Both the position numbers and the translations under genes were made by a program. Of a stretch of DNA of 52,752 bases, positions 31,284-39,822 are shown in pieces. Source of the DNA: Actinorhabdospora filicis (GTDB lineage: Bacteria; Actinomycetota; Actinomycetes; Mycobacteriales; Micromonosporaceae); contig NZ_BSTX01000009.1 of assembly GCF_030269765.1 (NCBI RefSeq), forward strand, positions 1 to 52,752. The letters are read 5' to 3'. A model generated the notes under the pieces. The model saw nothing but the letters and a program-made list of their open reading frames with translations. It did no database searches and was not told the DNA's origin. Numbering within the stretch: position 1 is the stretch's first letter; the number at the start of each line of letters is the position of its first letter.

Positions 31284-32195
31284 CATCAGATCGGCGACCT
31301 CTCCGGGGTACCCGCCGCGTCCCTCCCGCTTGGCCGCCGCCGCCAGCCGCACCAGGTCGATGTTCACCCCGGCCGCGCCCGCCGGGTCGTGCACCTTGAG
31401 CTTCAGGTCCATCGCGATCTCGGCGCCGCCCCAGCCCTGCGCCTCGATGTTCAGGTGCAGGATCTTGCGGGATCCCAGGTGCGGCATGTACCCCAGCGGC
31501 GCGACGGCGACCTTGCCGGCGTTGGCACCGAGCGCGTTCATCTTGGACTTCTTCTTCGACTCGCCGTGCTCGACGAGGTTGCGGAAGTCCTCGGTGCCGC
31601 CCAGGTTCACCTGGTAGGAGCTGGTCAGCGTCACGCCCCGCTCCTCAAGCAGGCGCAGCAGGGTCGCGTGCACCGCCGAGGCGCCGAACTGGCTGGTGAG
31701 GTCGTCGCCGAGCAGCGGCAGGCCCGCCTCGGTGAACCGGCGCAGCAGCTCGGGATCGCGCGCGACGGCGTCCGCGGTGGTGTTGACGAACGCGGCCCCG
31801 GCCCGCAGCGCCGCCTCCGCGTAGGCGCGGGCGATCTCGGGGCGCCCACTGGGGGCGGAGTAGAGCACGACCTCGGCGCCGCCGAGCGCGGCGGCGATCC
31901 GGTCCACCTCGTCCACCGTGGACAGACCCCGGGTCACCGTGACGCCGGAGGGTTCGAGCGCGACGTCCAGCCGGAAGTTGTTCGGGGGCATTAGGACGGC
32001 CTCACTCAGGTCGGCGCCCACTTTGGCCTCGGACATCGCGAAGGCCGCGACGATCTCGACGTCGGTGACCCCGAGCCCGGCGATCTCGGGACGCCGGATG
32101 CCCACGGCGCTGCCGGTGGCGCGGTAGAGCGCCAGGCCCTGGACGAGGGCGGAGGTGTTGTTGCCGACGCCGATGGTCGCCAGTTTGATCTTCAT
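31257..32195 (-). CDS. Myo-inositol-1-phosphate synthase family protein (short form)
   Basis: This 312-residue protein carries the NAD-binding start MKIKLATIGVGNNTSALVQG and the family blocks PPNNFR, LLGDDLTSQFGASAVHATL, YQVNLGGTEDFRNL, KSKMNAL and GYMPHLGSRKI. The enzyme isomerises glucose-6-phosphate to inositol-1-phosphate, a precursor of phosphatidylinositol and mycothiol. The protein is shorter than the classical actinobacterial Ino1 (about 360), so it may be a second, divergent copy. The start has TACCCT 6 bases upstream and no ribosome binding site. The C-terminal codons lie in a tandem repeat. Confidence 0.85.
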   Translation of the reverse strand: MKIKLATIGVGNNTSALVQGLALYRATGSAVGIRRPEIAGLGVTDVEIVAAFAMSEAKVGADLSEAVLMPPNNFRLDVALEPSGVTVTRGLSTVDEVDRIAAALGGAEVVLYSAPSGRPEIARAYAEAALRAGAAFVNTTADAVARDPELLRRFTEAGLPLLGDDLTSQFGASAVHATLLRLLEERGVTLTSSYQVNLGGTEDFRNLVEHGESKKKSKMNALGANAGKVAVAPLGYMPHLGSRKILHLNIEAQGWGGAEIAMDLKLKVHDPAGAAGVNIDLVRLAAAAKREGRGGYPGEVADLMKSPPGTAI

Positions 32196-32201
32196 CGGGT
32201 G

Positions 32202-32207
32202 AGGGTA
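32202..32207 (-). promoter_or_regulatory. -10 box TACCCT, leaderless ino1-like start
   Basis: On the minus strand TACCCT fits TANNNT and stands 6 bases before the ATG at 32195. Confidence 0.5.
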
Positions 32208-32247
32208 AGTGGATCGCGGCGGCCTGCCAAGACCGCCGCGATCCCGC

Positions 32248-33459
32248 CTAGAGCGCCTTGCCCGGGTCGGCCAGCTCCTCCGGGTCGACCCGCCGCCGCT
32301 CCCGGATCAGCTTCTGCACCGGGGCGATGCCCTCGTCCCACATGTTCACGTGCATCCCGGCCACAACTTCCCCGTCGCTGAGCCAGAAGGCGTAGAACGC
32401 GTTGCCGGGCACGTCCCCGCGGGTGACGAGGGTGTCCCAGCCGCCCGGCGGGAACCAGCCGGCGTACTCCATGCCCAGGTCGTACTGGTCGGAGTAGAAG
32501 AACGGGACCGGGTCGAAGCCGGCCGGCAGGCCCAGGATGGACCGGGCCGCGGCGGGCCCGCCGTCGAGGGCGTTGGCCCAGTGCTCGACGCGCACGTGGC
32601 GTCCGTAGAAGGAGCGGTACTGGGACGCCGCGTCGCCCACCGCGTACACGTGCGGGTCGTCGGTGCGGAAGTCCTCGCCGACCACGATGCCGTTGTCCAC
32701 GCTCAGCCCGGCCTCGGCGGCCAGGGCGGTGTTCGGGACCGCCCCGACGCCGACGACGACCGCGTCGGCCTCGACGCGGTCACCGGAGTCGGTGAGCACG
32801 GCGGTGACGCGGTTCCCGTCCACGTCGAAGGCCGAGACCGAGGCGCCCAGCCGGAAGTCGACGCCGTGGGCGCGGTGCGCGTCGGCGAAGTGCGCGCCGA
32901 TCTCGGCGCCCAGGACGCCGTAGAGCGGGGTCGGCTGGGGTTCGATGACGGTGACGTCGCAGCCGTAGCCGCGCGCGGCGGCGGCGACCTCCAGGCCGAT
33001 CCAGCCGCCGCCGACCAGGACGATGCGCCCGCCCTTGATGAGGGTCTCGCGCAGGGCGGTGGAGTCGCCGAAGTCGCGCAGGTAGTGGACGTCGCCGGGC
33101 AGCGGCAGCCGCCGCGCCGAGGCGCCCGTGGCCAGCAGCAGCCGGTCGTAGCGCAGGTGCGCGCCGTCGGCGAGCTCGACGGTGTGGTCGGCGCGGCGCA
33201 GGGAGGTCGCGGGGCGGCCGAGGAGGAGTTCGATGCCCTGTTCGGCGTACCAGCCCTCGTCGTGGAGGTACACCTCGTCGGCGGGCGCGCCGTTCAGGTA
33301 GGCCTTGGACAACGGCGGCCGGTCGTAGGGCCGGTGGGTCTCACCGCCGATCAGGACGACCCGCCCGCCGAAGCCCTCGGCTCGCAGGGTCTCGGCCGCG
33401 CGTGTCCCGGCGAGCCCCGCGCCCACGATGAGGACGGTGTCTTCGCTGGTCAAGGCCAT
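32248..33459 (-). CDS. FAD-dependent ferredoxin reductase (putidaredoxin-reductase type)
   Basis: This 403-residue reductase starts at ATG 33459, with GGAGG 5 bases upstream. The FAD fold is VLIVGAGLAGTRAAETLR, PYDRPPLSKAYL is the class signature, the NAD(P) fold is IVLVGGGWIGLEVAAAA, and VYAVGDAA contacts FAD. A C-terminal reductase domain follows (FFYSDQYDLGMEYAG). These enzymes pass electrons from NADH to a ferredoxin that feeds a P450. No P450 is adjacent; the ferredoxin at 21201 and P450s at 2024 and 19956 are in the window. It could also serve Rieske oxygenases. Confidence 0.9.
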   Translation of the reverse strand: MALTSEDTVLIVGAGLAGTRAAETLRAEGFGGRVVLIGGETHRPYDRPPLSKAYLNGAPADEVYLHDEGWYAEQGIELLLGRPATSLRRADHTVELADGAHLRYDRLLLATGASARRLPLPGDVHYLRDFGDSTALRETLIKGGRIVLVGGGWIGLEVAAAARGYGCDVTVIEPQPTPLYGVLGAEIGAHFADAHRAHGVDFRLGASVSAFDVDGNRVTAVLTDSGDRVEADAVVVGVGAVPNTALAAEAGLSVDNGIVVGEDFRTDDPHVYAVGDAASQYRSFYGRHVRVEHWANALDGGPAAARSILGLPAGFDPVPFFYSDQYDLGMEYAGWFPPGGWDTLVTRGDVPGNAFYAFWLSDGEVVAGMHVNMWDEGIAPVQKLIRERRRVDPEELADPGKAL

Positions 33460-33576
33460 GATGCCTCCATCCGTCGGTGCTTGCACCATATCGAGCGCGG
33501 GACGCCGAGGGAAGCTCCCTGTCGTAGCAACGGCCTAGTCTGTGCGCGTCTTCCCCGCGACACCTGGAGCCACCCC

Positions 33577-35745
33577 ATGACCGATCCCGCCGCCCTGGCG
33601 AAGATGCGCGAGGCCCTCGAACGCGAGAACGCCGATCACCACTGGCATCACCACTACGAATGGGACGAACGGGCCGTCATCCTCGCCGAGCACGGTGAGC
33701 TGGCGGAGTCCCTGCTGGTCTCGATCCGGCGGAACGTGGCCGGGATGGACATCAAGGGCGCGGTGGAGGTGCCTCCGGCGCTGGCCGTGCCACCGCTGAA
33801 CCCGGTCGAGCCGTGGGCGGTGCGCGCCAACGCCGACGCGGTGGACGAGGCGTGGGCGGCGTTCCTGGCGCACCTGCGCACCGCCCAGGCCGGCAGGCCC
33901 TCGAACGCGTGGATCAAGCGCGCGTCGGCGCTGCTGGCCGCCCTGGGCCCGCAGGCCCCGGCGGCGCTGGCCGAGTGGGCCGAGCTGGCGCCGGTCACCG
34001 CGCCGGAGCCGATCCCGTTCAGCTGGTACGGCGAGAGCGGCACGCACGTGTGGGACGCGTTCAACGCCACGGCCCTCAAGGGCCTGCTGTGGACGCTGCC
34101 GCTGCTGCCGGCCTCGGCCTCGCTGGCGCGCGCGGTGGGCCGGGTCGTCGAGCGCGCGCTGCGCAAGATCCCCGGCGTCGGGCCGCAGAGCCCGAAGCTG
34201 GCCAATGCGGCGGTGTACGCGCTGTCGGCGATGGAGGGCCCGGACGCGCTGGCGCAGCTGGCCCGGCTGGCCTCGACGGTCACGTTCAAGGGCACGCTGA
34301 AGCAGATCGACGCCGCCCTGGACCGCCGGGCGCTGGCGATGGGCCTGACCCGCGACCGGATCGAGGAGATGGCCGTCCCCCACTACGGCCTGACCGAGGT
34401 GGGGCGGCTGGCCGAGGAGCTGGACGGCGTCACCGTCGAGCTGCTGGTCGACCCGTCCCCGCGCCTGGCGTGGACGAACGCGGCGGGCAAGACCGTGAAG
34501 AGCGTGCCCGCCTCGGTCCGCCGTGACCACGCCGAGCGGCTGGCGGAGCTGAAGGGCGCGGTGAAGGACATCGCCAAGATGCTCACCGCCCAGGCCGAGC
34601 GGCTGGACTCGCTGTTCCTCGCCGAGCGCGAGTGGGCGATGCCGGAGTGGCGGGAGTACTACCTCGACCATCCGCTGGTGGGCACCCTCGCGCGGCGGCT
34701 GCTGTGGCTGGTGGGGGACGCGGTGTGCGCCTGGGACGGCGGCCTGGTGGCGCTGGACGGCACGCCCGTCCCGGACGGGCCGGTGCGGCTGTGGCATCCG
34801 ATCGGCCGCGAGATCGCCGAGGTGATGGCCGCCCGCGCGTGGCTGGCCGAGCGGGGCGTGGTGCAGCCTTTCAAGCAGGCCCACCGCGAGGTGTACCTGC
34901 TGACCGCCGCCGAGGAGAACACCGGCACCTACTCCAACCGCTACGCCGCGCACGTCCTGCGCCAGCACCAGTTCCACGCGCTGGCCTCGGCGCGTGGCTG
35001 GGCCGACAAGCTGCGGCTGATGGTCGACGACTCCTACCCGCCGGCCACGCGTGAGCTGGCGCGCTGGAACCTGCGCGCCGAGTACTGGGTCGAGGGCGCC
35101 GGGGACGACTGGAACACCGACACCACTGAAGCCGGGACCTACCTGCGGCTCATCACCGACCAGGTGCGCTTCTACCCCCTGGACGCCCCGACCAACTGGG
35201 CGCACGCCGGTGGCGGCGGCTACGGGGTGTGGGGGACGGCGCCGGGCGAGCCGCTGCCGCTGGACACCGTCCCACCGCTGGTGTTCAGCGAGATCATGCG
35301 CGACGTGGACCTGTTCGTGGGCGTGGCCTCGGTGGGCAACGACCCGACGTGGCAGGACGGCGGTCCCGAGGGCCGGTTCCAGAACTACTGGCGCGAGTAC
35401 GCCTTCGGCGACCTGTCCGGCACCGCCCAAACCCGCCGCGAGATCCTCACCGCGCTCGTGCCGCGCCTGGCGATCGCCGACCGCGCGCACGTGGACGGGC
35501 GGTTCCTGGTGGTGCGCGGCGACCTGCGCACCTACAAGATCCACCTCGGCTCGGGCAACATCCTGATGGACCCCGGCGACCAGTACCTGTGCATCGTGCC
35601 CGGTCAGGCCAAGGACGGCGGCGACAAGGTCTTCCTGCCCTTCGAGGGCGACCGGACCCTGGCGATCGTCCTCAGCAAGGCGCTGATGCTGGCCCGGGAC
35701 ACCGAGATCACCGATCCGACCATCACCCGGCAGATCCGGCGCTGA
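33577..35745 (+). CDS. DUF4132 domain protein
   Basis: This large 722-residue cytosolic protein starts at ATG 33577. The second half matches the DUF4132 family (MolR/WGR-associated): LRLMVDDSYPPATRELARWNL, VRFYPLDAP, PPLVFSEIMRDVDLFVGVASVGNDPTW and GNILMDPGDQYLCIVPG. The N-terminal half is a helical repeat region (ANAAVYALSAMEGPDALAQLARL), HEAT-like. No biochemical function is known. The last 23 bases overlap the convergent XRE regulator gene. It is transcribed alone. Confidence 0.85.
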   Translation: MTDPAALAKMREALERENADHHWHHHYEWDERAVILAEHGELAESLLVSIRRNVAGMDIKGAVEVPPALAVPPLNPVEPWAVRANADAVDEAWAAFLAHLRTAQAGRPSNAWIKRASALLAALGPQAPAALAEWAELAPVTAPEPIPFSWYGESGTHVWDAFNATALKGLLWTLPLLPASASLARAVGRVVERALRKIPGVGPQSPKLANAAVYALSAMEGPDALAQLARLASTVTFKGTLKQIDAALDRRALAMGLTRDRIEEMAVPHYGLTEVGRLAEELDGVTVELLVDPSPRLAWTNAAGKTVKSVPASVRRDHAERLAELKGAVKDIAKMLTAQAERLDSLFLAEREWAMPEWREYYLDHPLVGTLARRLLWLVGDAVCAWDGGLVALDGTPVPDGPVRLWHPIGREIAEVMAARAWLAERGVVQPFKQAHREVYLLTAAEENTGTYSNRYAAHVLRQHQFHALASARGWADKLRLMVDDSYPPATRELARWNLRAEYWVEGAGDDWNTDTTEAGTYLRLITDQVRFYPLDAPTNWAHAGGGGYGVWGTAPGEPLPLDTVPPLVFSEIMRDVDLFVGVASVGNDPTWQDGGPEGRFQNYWREYAFGDLSGTAQTRREILTALVPRLAIADRAHVDGRFLVVRGDLRTYKIHLGSGNILMDPGDQYLCIVPGQAKDGGDKVFLPFEGDRTLAIVLSKALMLARDTEITDPTITRQIRR

Positions 35746-36490
35746 GGCGCAGGGCCGCGGCCGTCTCCTCGTCGGCGGGCAGGAACGCCTCCAGGTGCAG
35801 CTCCGAGACGGTCACGTCCACCGCGGTCGCGAAGCTGGTCAGCGTGGTCAGCAGGCGCAGCTCGGTGCCCCGGTGCATCAGCCGCAGCGGGACGCCGAAG
35901 CCCATGTGGTCGGGGCCGGTCGGGGCGTCCGGGACGTAGGGCGCCAGCTCGGCGATGAGCGCGTCGAGCACCGGGTCGGGGCTGCGCAGGGCCCGCATGC
36001 GCAGCCCGTCGATGACGTGGCGGCCCCATTCGGCGAGGTTCAGGACGCGCCGGGGCATCCCGTCGGGGTGCAGCGCGACCCGGTACACGTTGCCCATGAG
36101 CTCCGGCGCGACGTCCTCGGCGATGATCGCCGCAACGGCGGCGTTGGCGGCGATGAGCTCGCCCCGGGGGTCGGAGACGACCGCCGGGTAGGGCATGTGG
36201 CCCTCGATGATGCGCCGGAGGGCGTCGTGGACGGGGCGCAGCTCGGGGGCGTCCAAAGGGGTCTCCGTGTAGACGGGCGCGAAACCCGCGTTGTAGAGCA
36301 GGGCGTTGCGTTCGCGCAGGGTCAGCTGCATGGACTCGGCCAGGCGCAGCAGCATCGCGCGGCCGGGTTTGGAGCGGCCGCTCTCCACGAAGCTCACGTG
36401 GCGCTGGGTGGTCCCGGCGCGGGCGGCCAGTTCGAGCTGGCTGAGGCGGCGGCTGGTGCGCCAGCGGGCGATCTCGGTTCCTACGGTCAC
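35723..36490 (-). CDS. XRE regulator with MmyB-type ligand domain
   Basis: This 255-residue regulator starts at GTG 36490 with AAAGGG upstream. The HTH (RRLSQLELAARAGTTQRHVSFVESGRSKPGRAML) occupies residues 13-46, and a C-terminal PAS-like MmyB ligand-binding domain lies at about 90-250. MmyB-type regulators bind fatty-acyl-like ligands and usually control a divergent oxidoreductase. Here the divergent genes are a SnoaL-like protein and a medium-chain dehydrogenase. The 3' end overlaps DUF4132 by 23 bases. Confidence 0.9.
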   Translation of the reverse strand: MTVGTEIARWRTSRRLSQLELAARAGTTQRHVSFVESGRSKPGRAMLLRLAESMQLTLRERNALLYNAGFAPVYTETPLDAPELRPVHDALRRIIEGHMPYPAVVSDPRGELIAANAAVAAIIAEDVAPELMGNVYRVALHPDGMPRRVLNLAEWGRHVIDGLRMRALRSPDPVLDALIAELAPYVPDAPTGPDHMGFGVPLRLMHRGTELRLLTTLTSFATAVDVTVSELHLEAFLPADEETAAALRLSAGSAG

Positions 36491-36525
36491 CGGCCCTTTC
36501 TATCCCCGGTTCCAGCATCGATGCC

Positions 36526-36541
36526 ATTCCCCACAAGGAAT
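36526..36541. promoter_or_regulatory. Inverted repeat ATTCC-N6-GGAAT
   Basis: A 5-bp perfect dyad lies midway in the 86-base gap between the divergent XRE and SnoaL genes. ATTCCCC recurs at 36550. A possible XRE operator. Confidence 0.45.
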
Positions 36542-36576
36542 TGAGGATCATTCCCCGGTGCCGCAAGCTTGGCGTC

Positions 36577-36918
36577 ATGAGTCCTGAAGCCATGGGCACC
36601 GCCGAGGTCATCGACCGTTTCAACGCCGTCTTCCACGAGCACGATCCGGCCGCGCTGGACGCCGTCCTGCACGACGACGTGGTCCTGGACCTGATCGAGG
36701 GCGGCTCCCTCGAAGGCCGCGAGGCGGCCGGAAGCTATTGGAAGAAGATCGCCGAGGCCGACGGGACCTTCGAGGTCGAGGCCGTGCACATCGCCGGCGA
36801 GTTCGCCACGATCCCCTGGACCTACCACTTCCCCGGCGGCCACAGCCGGGGCGTGAACCTCACCCATGTGCGCGACGGCGTCGTCGTCCGCAGCACCGGC
36901 TACTCGCGGGAGAACTGA
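36577..36918 (+). CDS. SnoaL/NTF2-like protein
   Basis: This 113-residue alpha+beta barrel protein of the SnoaL type has the pattern VIDRFNAVFHEHDPAALDAVLHDDVV, GREAAGSYWKKIAE and HSRGVNLTHVRDGVVVRSTGY. SnoaL-like proteins can be ketosteroid-isomerase-type enzymes or simple binding proteins. It is one base from the dehydrogenase gene, so the two form an operon opposite the MmyB-type regulator. Confidence 0.85.
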   Translation: MSPEAMGTAEVIDRFNAVFHEHDPAALDAVLHDDVVLDLIEGGSLEGREAAGSYWKKIAEADGTFEVEAVHIAGEFATIPWTYHFPGGHSRGVNLTHVRDGVVVRSTGYSREN

Positions 36919-36919
36919 C

Positions 36920-37933
36920 ATGCGCTCTTACCACCTCACCGCCCTTGGCACCGTCGACGGTTATGTGCTGCGAGAGGAGGAGCGGCCCGAGCCGGGCCCG
37001 GGCCAGATCCTGGTGCGCGTACGGGCCGTCTCTTTCAACAAGCGCGACGAGATGATCCTGAACGGCGTCTACCCGATGCCCTCCAAGCCGGACCTGATCC
37101 CGATGAGCGACGGCGCCGGGGACGTCGTCGCCCTCGGCGAGGGCGTGACGCGGGTGGCCGTCGGTGACCGCGTCATCGGCTCCTACTGGTCGCGCTGGGA
37201 GGACGGCCCGCTCACCTATGACGCCGCCGACCAGCTGGGTTGCAGCAGCGACGGGATGCTGACCGAGTACGCGCTGATGGACGCACGGGCGGCGGTGCGC
37301 TTCCCGGATTCCCTCAGCTACGAGGAGGCCGCCACCCTGCCGTGCGCGGCGGTGACGGCGTGGACGTCGATCACCGGCGGCGCCCCGATCGTCCCCGGCC
37401 AGACCCTGGTGACCCTCGGGACGGGCGCGGTCTCGCTGTTCGCGCTCCAGCTCGGCAAGCACCTGGGCCTGCGCGTGCTGATCACCACCTCCCGCGACGA
37501 GAACGCCCAGGCGCTGCGGGACCTGGGCGCCGACGCGGTGGTCAACTACCGCAGCGAACCCAACTGGAGCAAGGCCGTCAAGGAGTTCACCGGCGGCCGC
37601 GGCGCCGACATCGTGGTCAACACCGCCGGACCCGGCGGCGCGGCGGAGTCGATGCGCGCGGCCGGCCTCTACGGCCACATCGTGCAGCTGACGACCACCG
37701 CGCCCGGCGTCGAATCCGTCTCGTTCCCCGGTGACGCGTGGGCGCAGACGATGGCCACCGTCCGGCGGGTCTTCGTGGGCAGCCGCGCCGACCTGGAGCA
37801 GGTGGTCGAGCTGATCGCCGCCACCGGCATGAAGCCGCAGGTGGACAAGATCTTCACCTTCGACGAGCTGCACGAGGCCTTCCGCTACTACCAGTCCGGC
37901 GCGGCCTTCGGGAAGGTCGTCGTCACGGTCTAG
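36920..37933 (+). CDS. Medium-chain NAD(P)-dependent oxidoreductase (MDR)
   Basis: This 337-residue protein of the zinc-independent quinone-reductase/alcohol-dehydrogenase-like branch has FNKRDEMILNG near the N-terminus, the variant GAGDVVALGEGVTRVAVGDRVIG, a Rossmann fold at GQTLVTLGTGAVSLFALQLGKHLG and GRGADIVVNTAGPGG. The catalytic zinc cysteine is absent (NKRD in its place), so a zinc-free reductase is likely. It ends 11 bases inside the convergent LysR gene. Confidence 0.9.
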   Translation: MRSYHLTALGTVDGYVLREEERPEPGPGQILVRVRAVSFNKRDEMILNGVYPMPSKPDLIPMSDGAGDVVALGEGVTRVAVGDRVIGSYWSRWEDGPLTYDAADQLGCSSDGMLTEYALMDARAAVRFPDSLSYEEAATLPCAAVTAWTSITGGAPIVPGQTLVTLGTGAVSLFALQLGKHLGLRVLITTSRDENAQALRDLGADAVVNYRSEPNWSKAVKEFTGGRGADIVVNTAGPGGAAESMRAAGLYGHIVQLTTTAPGVESVSFPGDAWAQTMATVRRVFVGSRADLEQVVELIAATGMKPQVDKIFTFDELHEAFRYYQSGAAFGKVVVTV

Positions 37934-38828
37934 GGGAGGCGAGGCCTAGTTCGGCGAAGAACCGGCGGGCGTGCGCGGTGAACGCGCGCGCCGCCGGGCT
38001 CACCGCCCCCTCGGCCCGCCACACCACCCCGACCTCGCCGTGCACGGGCGTGGCCAGCGGCACCGTCACGAGGTTCTTCTCGTAGGCCGCCGCCGACTCC
38101 GGGATCAGCGCCACCCCCAGCCCGAGCGCGGCCAGCCGGGCCAGGAACAGCGGATCGCTGCCCTCGAAGGCCACCCGCGGCCGCCCCAGCCCCTCGGCCT
38201 CGTGCGCCTCGTCCACCAGCCGCCGGACGCCCGTCCCGCGCCGCATCGCGATCAGCGGCCGCCCGCTCAGTTCCTTCAGCCGCACCGACTTGCGGCGGGC
38301 CAGGGGGTCCTCGACGCGCAGCGCGGCCACCACGTCCTGCCGCAGGATCACCTCCGCGGCCAGCCCGGCGGGCAGTTCCCCGACCACGGCGGCGATGGCC
38401 AGGTCCAGCTCACCGCGGTGCAGCTCGCCGATGACGTCCTCGGCACCGGCCTCCACCAGGCCGATCTCGATGCCGGGATGCTCGGTGTGGAACGCGGCCA
38501 GCAGCGTGGGGACGTCCAGGACGCGCGGCAGCCCGATCGTCCCGACGCGCACACGTCCCCGGACCAGCCCGGTGAGCTCCTGGACGGCGCACTCCAGCCC
38601 GTCGACGGCCGCCAGCGCGGCCCGCGCGTAGGGCAGGACCGACTCGCCGACGGGGGTGAGCGCCACCGTCCGGGAGGTGCGGTCGAACAGCTCGTGCCCG
38701 AGCTCCTTCTCCAGCTGCCGGATCTGGGTGCTCACCCCCGGCTGGGCGACGTGGAGGGCTTCGGCGGCGCGGGTGAAGCCGCCCTCGTCCACGATGGCGA
38801 GGAAGTACCGGAGGTGACGCAGTTCCAT
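37923..38828 (-). CDS. LysR family regulator
   Basis: This 301-residue protein has the HTH at residues 1-60 (FLAIVDEGGFTRAAEALHVAQPGVSTQIRQLEKELGHELF) and a typical C-terminal effector domain with PLIAMRRGTG. The start has TAAGCT 6 bases upstream and is leaderless. Divergent to a SnoaL-like gene 96 bases away, its probable target; the 3' end overlaps the convergent MDR gene by 11 bases. Confidence 0.92.
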   Translation of the reverse strand: MELRHLRYFLAIVDEGGFTRAAEALHVAQPGVSTQIRQLEKELGHELFDRTSRTVALTPVGESVLPYARAALAAVDGLECAVQELTGLVRGRVRVGTIGLPRVLDVPTLLAAFHTEHPGIEIGLVEAGAEDVIGELHRGELDLAIAAVVGELPAGLAAEVILRQDVVAALRVEDPLARRKSVRLKELSGRPLIAMRRGTGVRRLVDEAHEAEGLGRPRVAFEGSDPLFLARLAALGLGVALIPESAAAYEKNLVTVPLATPVHGEVGVVWRAEGAVSPAARAFTAHARRFFAELGLASPRP

Positions 38829-38834
38829 AACCGG

Positions 38835-38840
38835 AGCTTA
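38835..38840 (-). promoter_or_regulatory. -10 box TAAGCT, leaderless LysR start
   Basis: On the minus strand TAAGCT fits TANNNT and stands exactly 6 bases before the ATG at 38828. Confidence 0.5.
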
Positions 38841-38924
38841 TCTCGGGCAGTAGATCCAGCTCTTGGACTTATGAGTCGATTCGCGGGAGGGTATGAGGGT
38901 AAGCGACGAACGAGGGAGTGAGAC

Positions 38925-39317
38925 ATGAGCACCAAGACCGAAACCGAGATCCGCAATGCCGAGATCGCCCGCGCCTACTTCGCGGCCTGGGACGCCAAGG
39001 ACTGGGACGCCTACCGCGCACTGCTGGCCGATGACGTCGACTTCGTCGGCGCGATGGGCAAGGTCGCCGGGGCCGACGAGGCCGTCCAGGGCATCGCGTC
39101 CTTCGCCCACGTGATCCGCGAGGTGAAGGTGGAGAAGATCTGGGTGGACGGCGAGGACGTCATCACCTGGTTCCACCTGCTCACCACCGCCGAGGACGAG
39201 CCGGTACCGGTGGCGAACTATTCGAAGATCCGCGACGGGAAGATCGTGCGCATCCGCGCCGCCTTCGAGGGCTCGCGGGTGGGCAAGGCGATCGAGAAGG
39301 CCGCCGCGGAGAAGTGA
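38925..39317 (+). CDS. SnoaL/NTF2-like protein
   Basis: This 130-residue protein of the SnoaL fold has NAEIARAYFAAWDAKDWDAYRALLADDVDF, then ADEAVQGI, and the strands VEKIWVDGEDVITWFHLLT and VANYSKIRDGKIVRIRAAF. GAGGGAGTGAGAC precedes the ATG. It is the probable target of the divergent LysR regulator. No substrate is known; about 30% of the pattern matches the protein at 36577 but they are not close copies. Confidence 0.85.
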   Translation: MSTKTETEIRNAEIARAYFAAWDAKDWDAYRALLADDVDFVGAMGKVAGADEAVQGIASFAHVIREVKVEKIWVDGEDVITWFHLLTTAEDEPVPVANYSKIRDGKIVRIRAAFEGSRVGKAIEKAAAEK

Positions 39318-39370
39318 TCCGCGCGTGAAGGAGGCCCCGGCGTAGTGCCGGGGCCCTTCGCTTGCGCCCG

Positions 39371-39793
39371 TCAGGGCATCGCGTACGGCTGCGTGAGCCG
39401 GAAGTTGTTCCCCGAGGGGTCGCGGAATGCGGAGTCCAGGCCGTAGGGGTACTCGGTGGGCTCCTCGGAGAACTCGACGCCCCGCGCGGTGAGTTCCTTG
39501 TAGGAGGCGTCGAGGTCCTCGGTCACGAGGAAGACCGTCCCCGCGAAGCCCTTCGTGACGAGGGAGAGGGTCTCCCGCGCGGTCCCGGCGTCCATGACCG
39601 GCTCGCCCGGGATCGCCATGAGCACGATGTTCAGGTCGGGCTGACCCGCGGGGCCCACGGTGAGCCAGCGGAAGTCGCCCATCTCGGGCATCGTGACGTC
39701 CGAGCGGACCTCGAAGCCGAGCTTGCCGGTGTAGAACTCCAGGGCGGCGTCCTGGTCGTGCACCCACAGCTGATAGTTCGCGATCTTGATCAT
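39371..39793 (-). CDS. VOC family (glyoxalase/bleomycin-resistance fold) protein
   Basis: This 140-residue protein starts at ATG 39793, with GGAGG 5 bases upstream. The VOC half-repeats are visible: WVHDQDAALEFYTGKLGFEV and VTEDLDASYKELTARGVEF, then FRDPSGNNFRL. The conserved terminal DPSGN and the metal-ligand positions suggest a dioxygenase or glyoxalase-like enzyme. It lies 29 bases after the broken araC gene, in the same direction. Confidence 0.9.
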   Translation of the reverse strand: MIKIANYQLWVHDQDAALEFYTGKLGFEVRSDVTMPEMGDFRWLTVGPAGQPDLNIVLMAIPGEPVMDAGTARETLSLVTKGFAGTVFLVTEDLDASYKELTARGVEFSEEPTEYPYGLDSAFRDPSGNNFRLTQPYAMP

Positions 39794-39822
39794 TTCGCCC
39801 TCCAGAAGTCTCAAGGCCGACC

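Noticed and set aside
32209..33576. N-terminal extension of the DUF4132 frame back to 32209
   Set aside because: It lies antisense to the ferredoxin reductase gene; DUF4132 alignment begins near the ATG at 33577.
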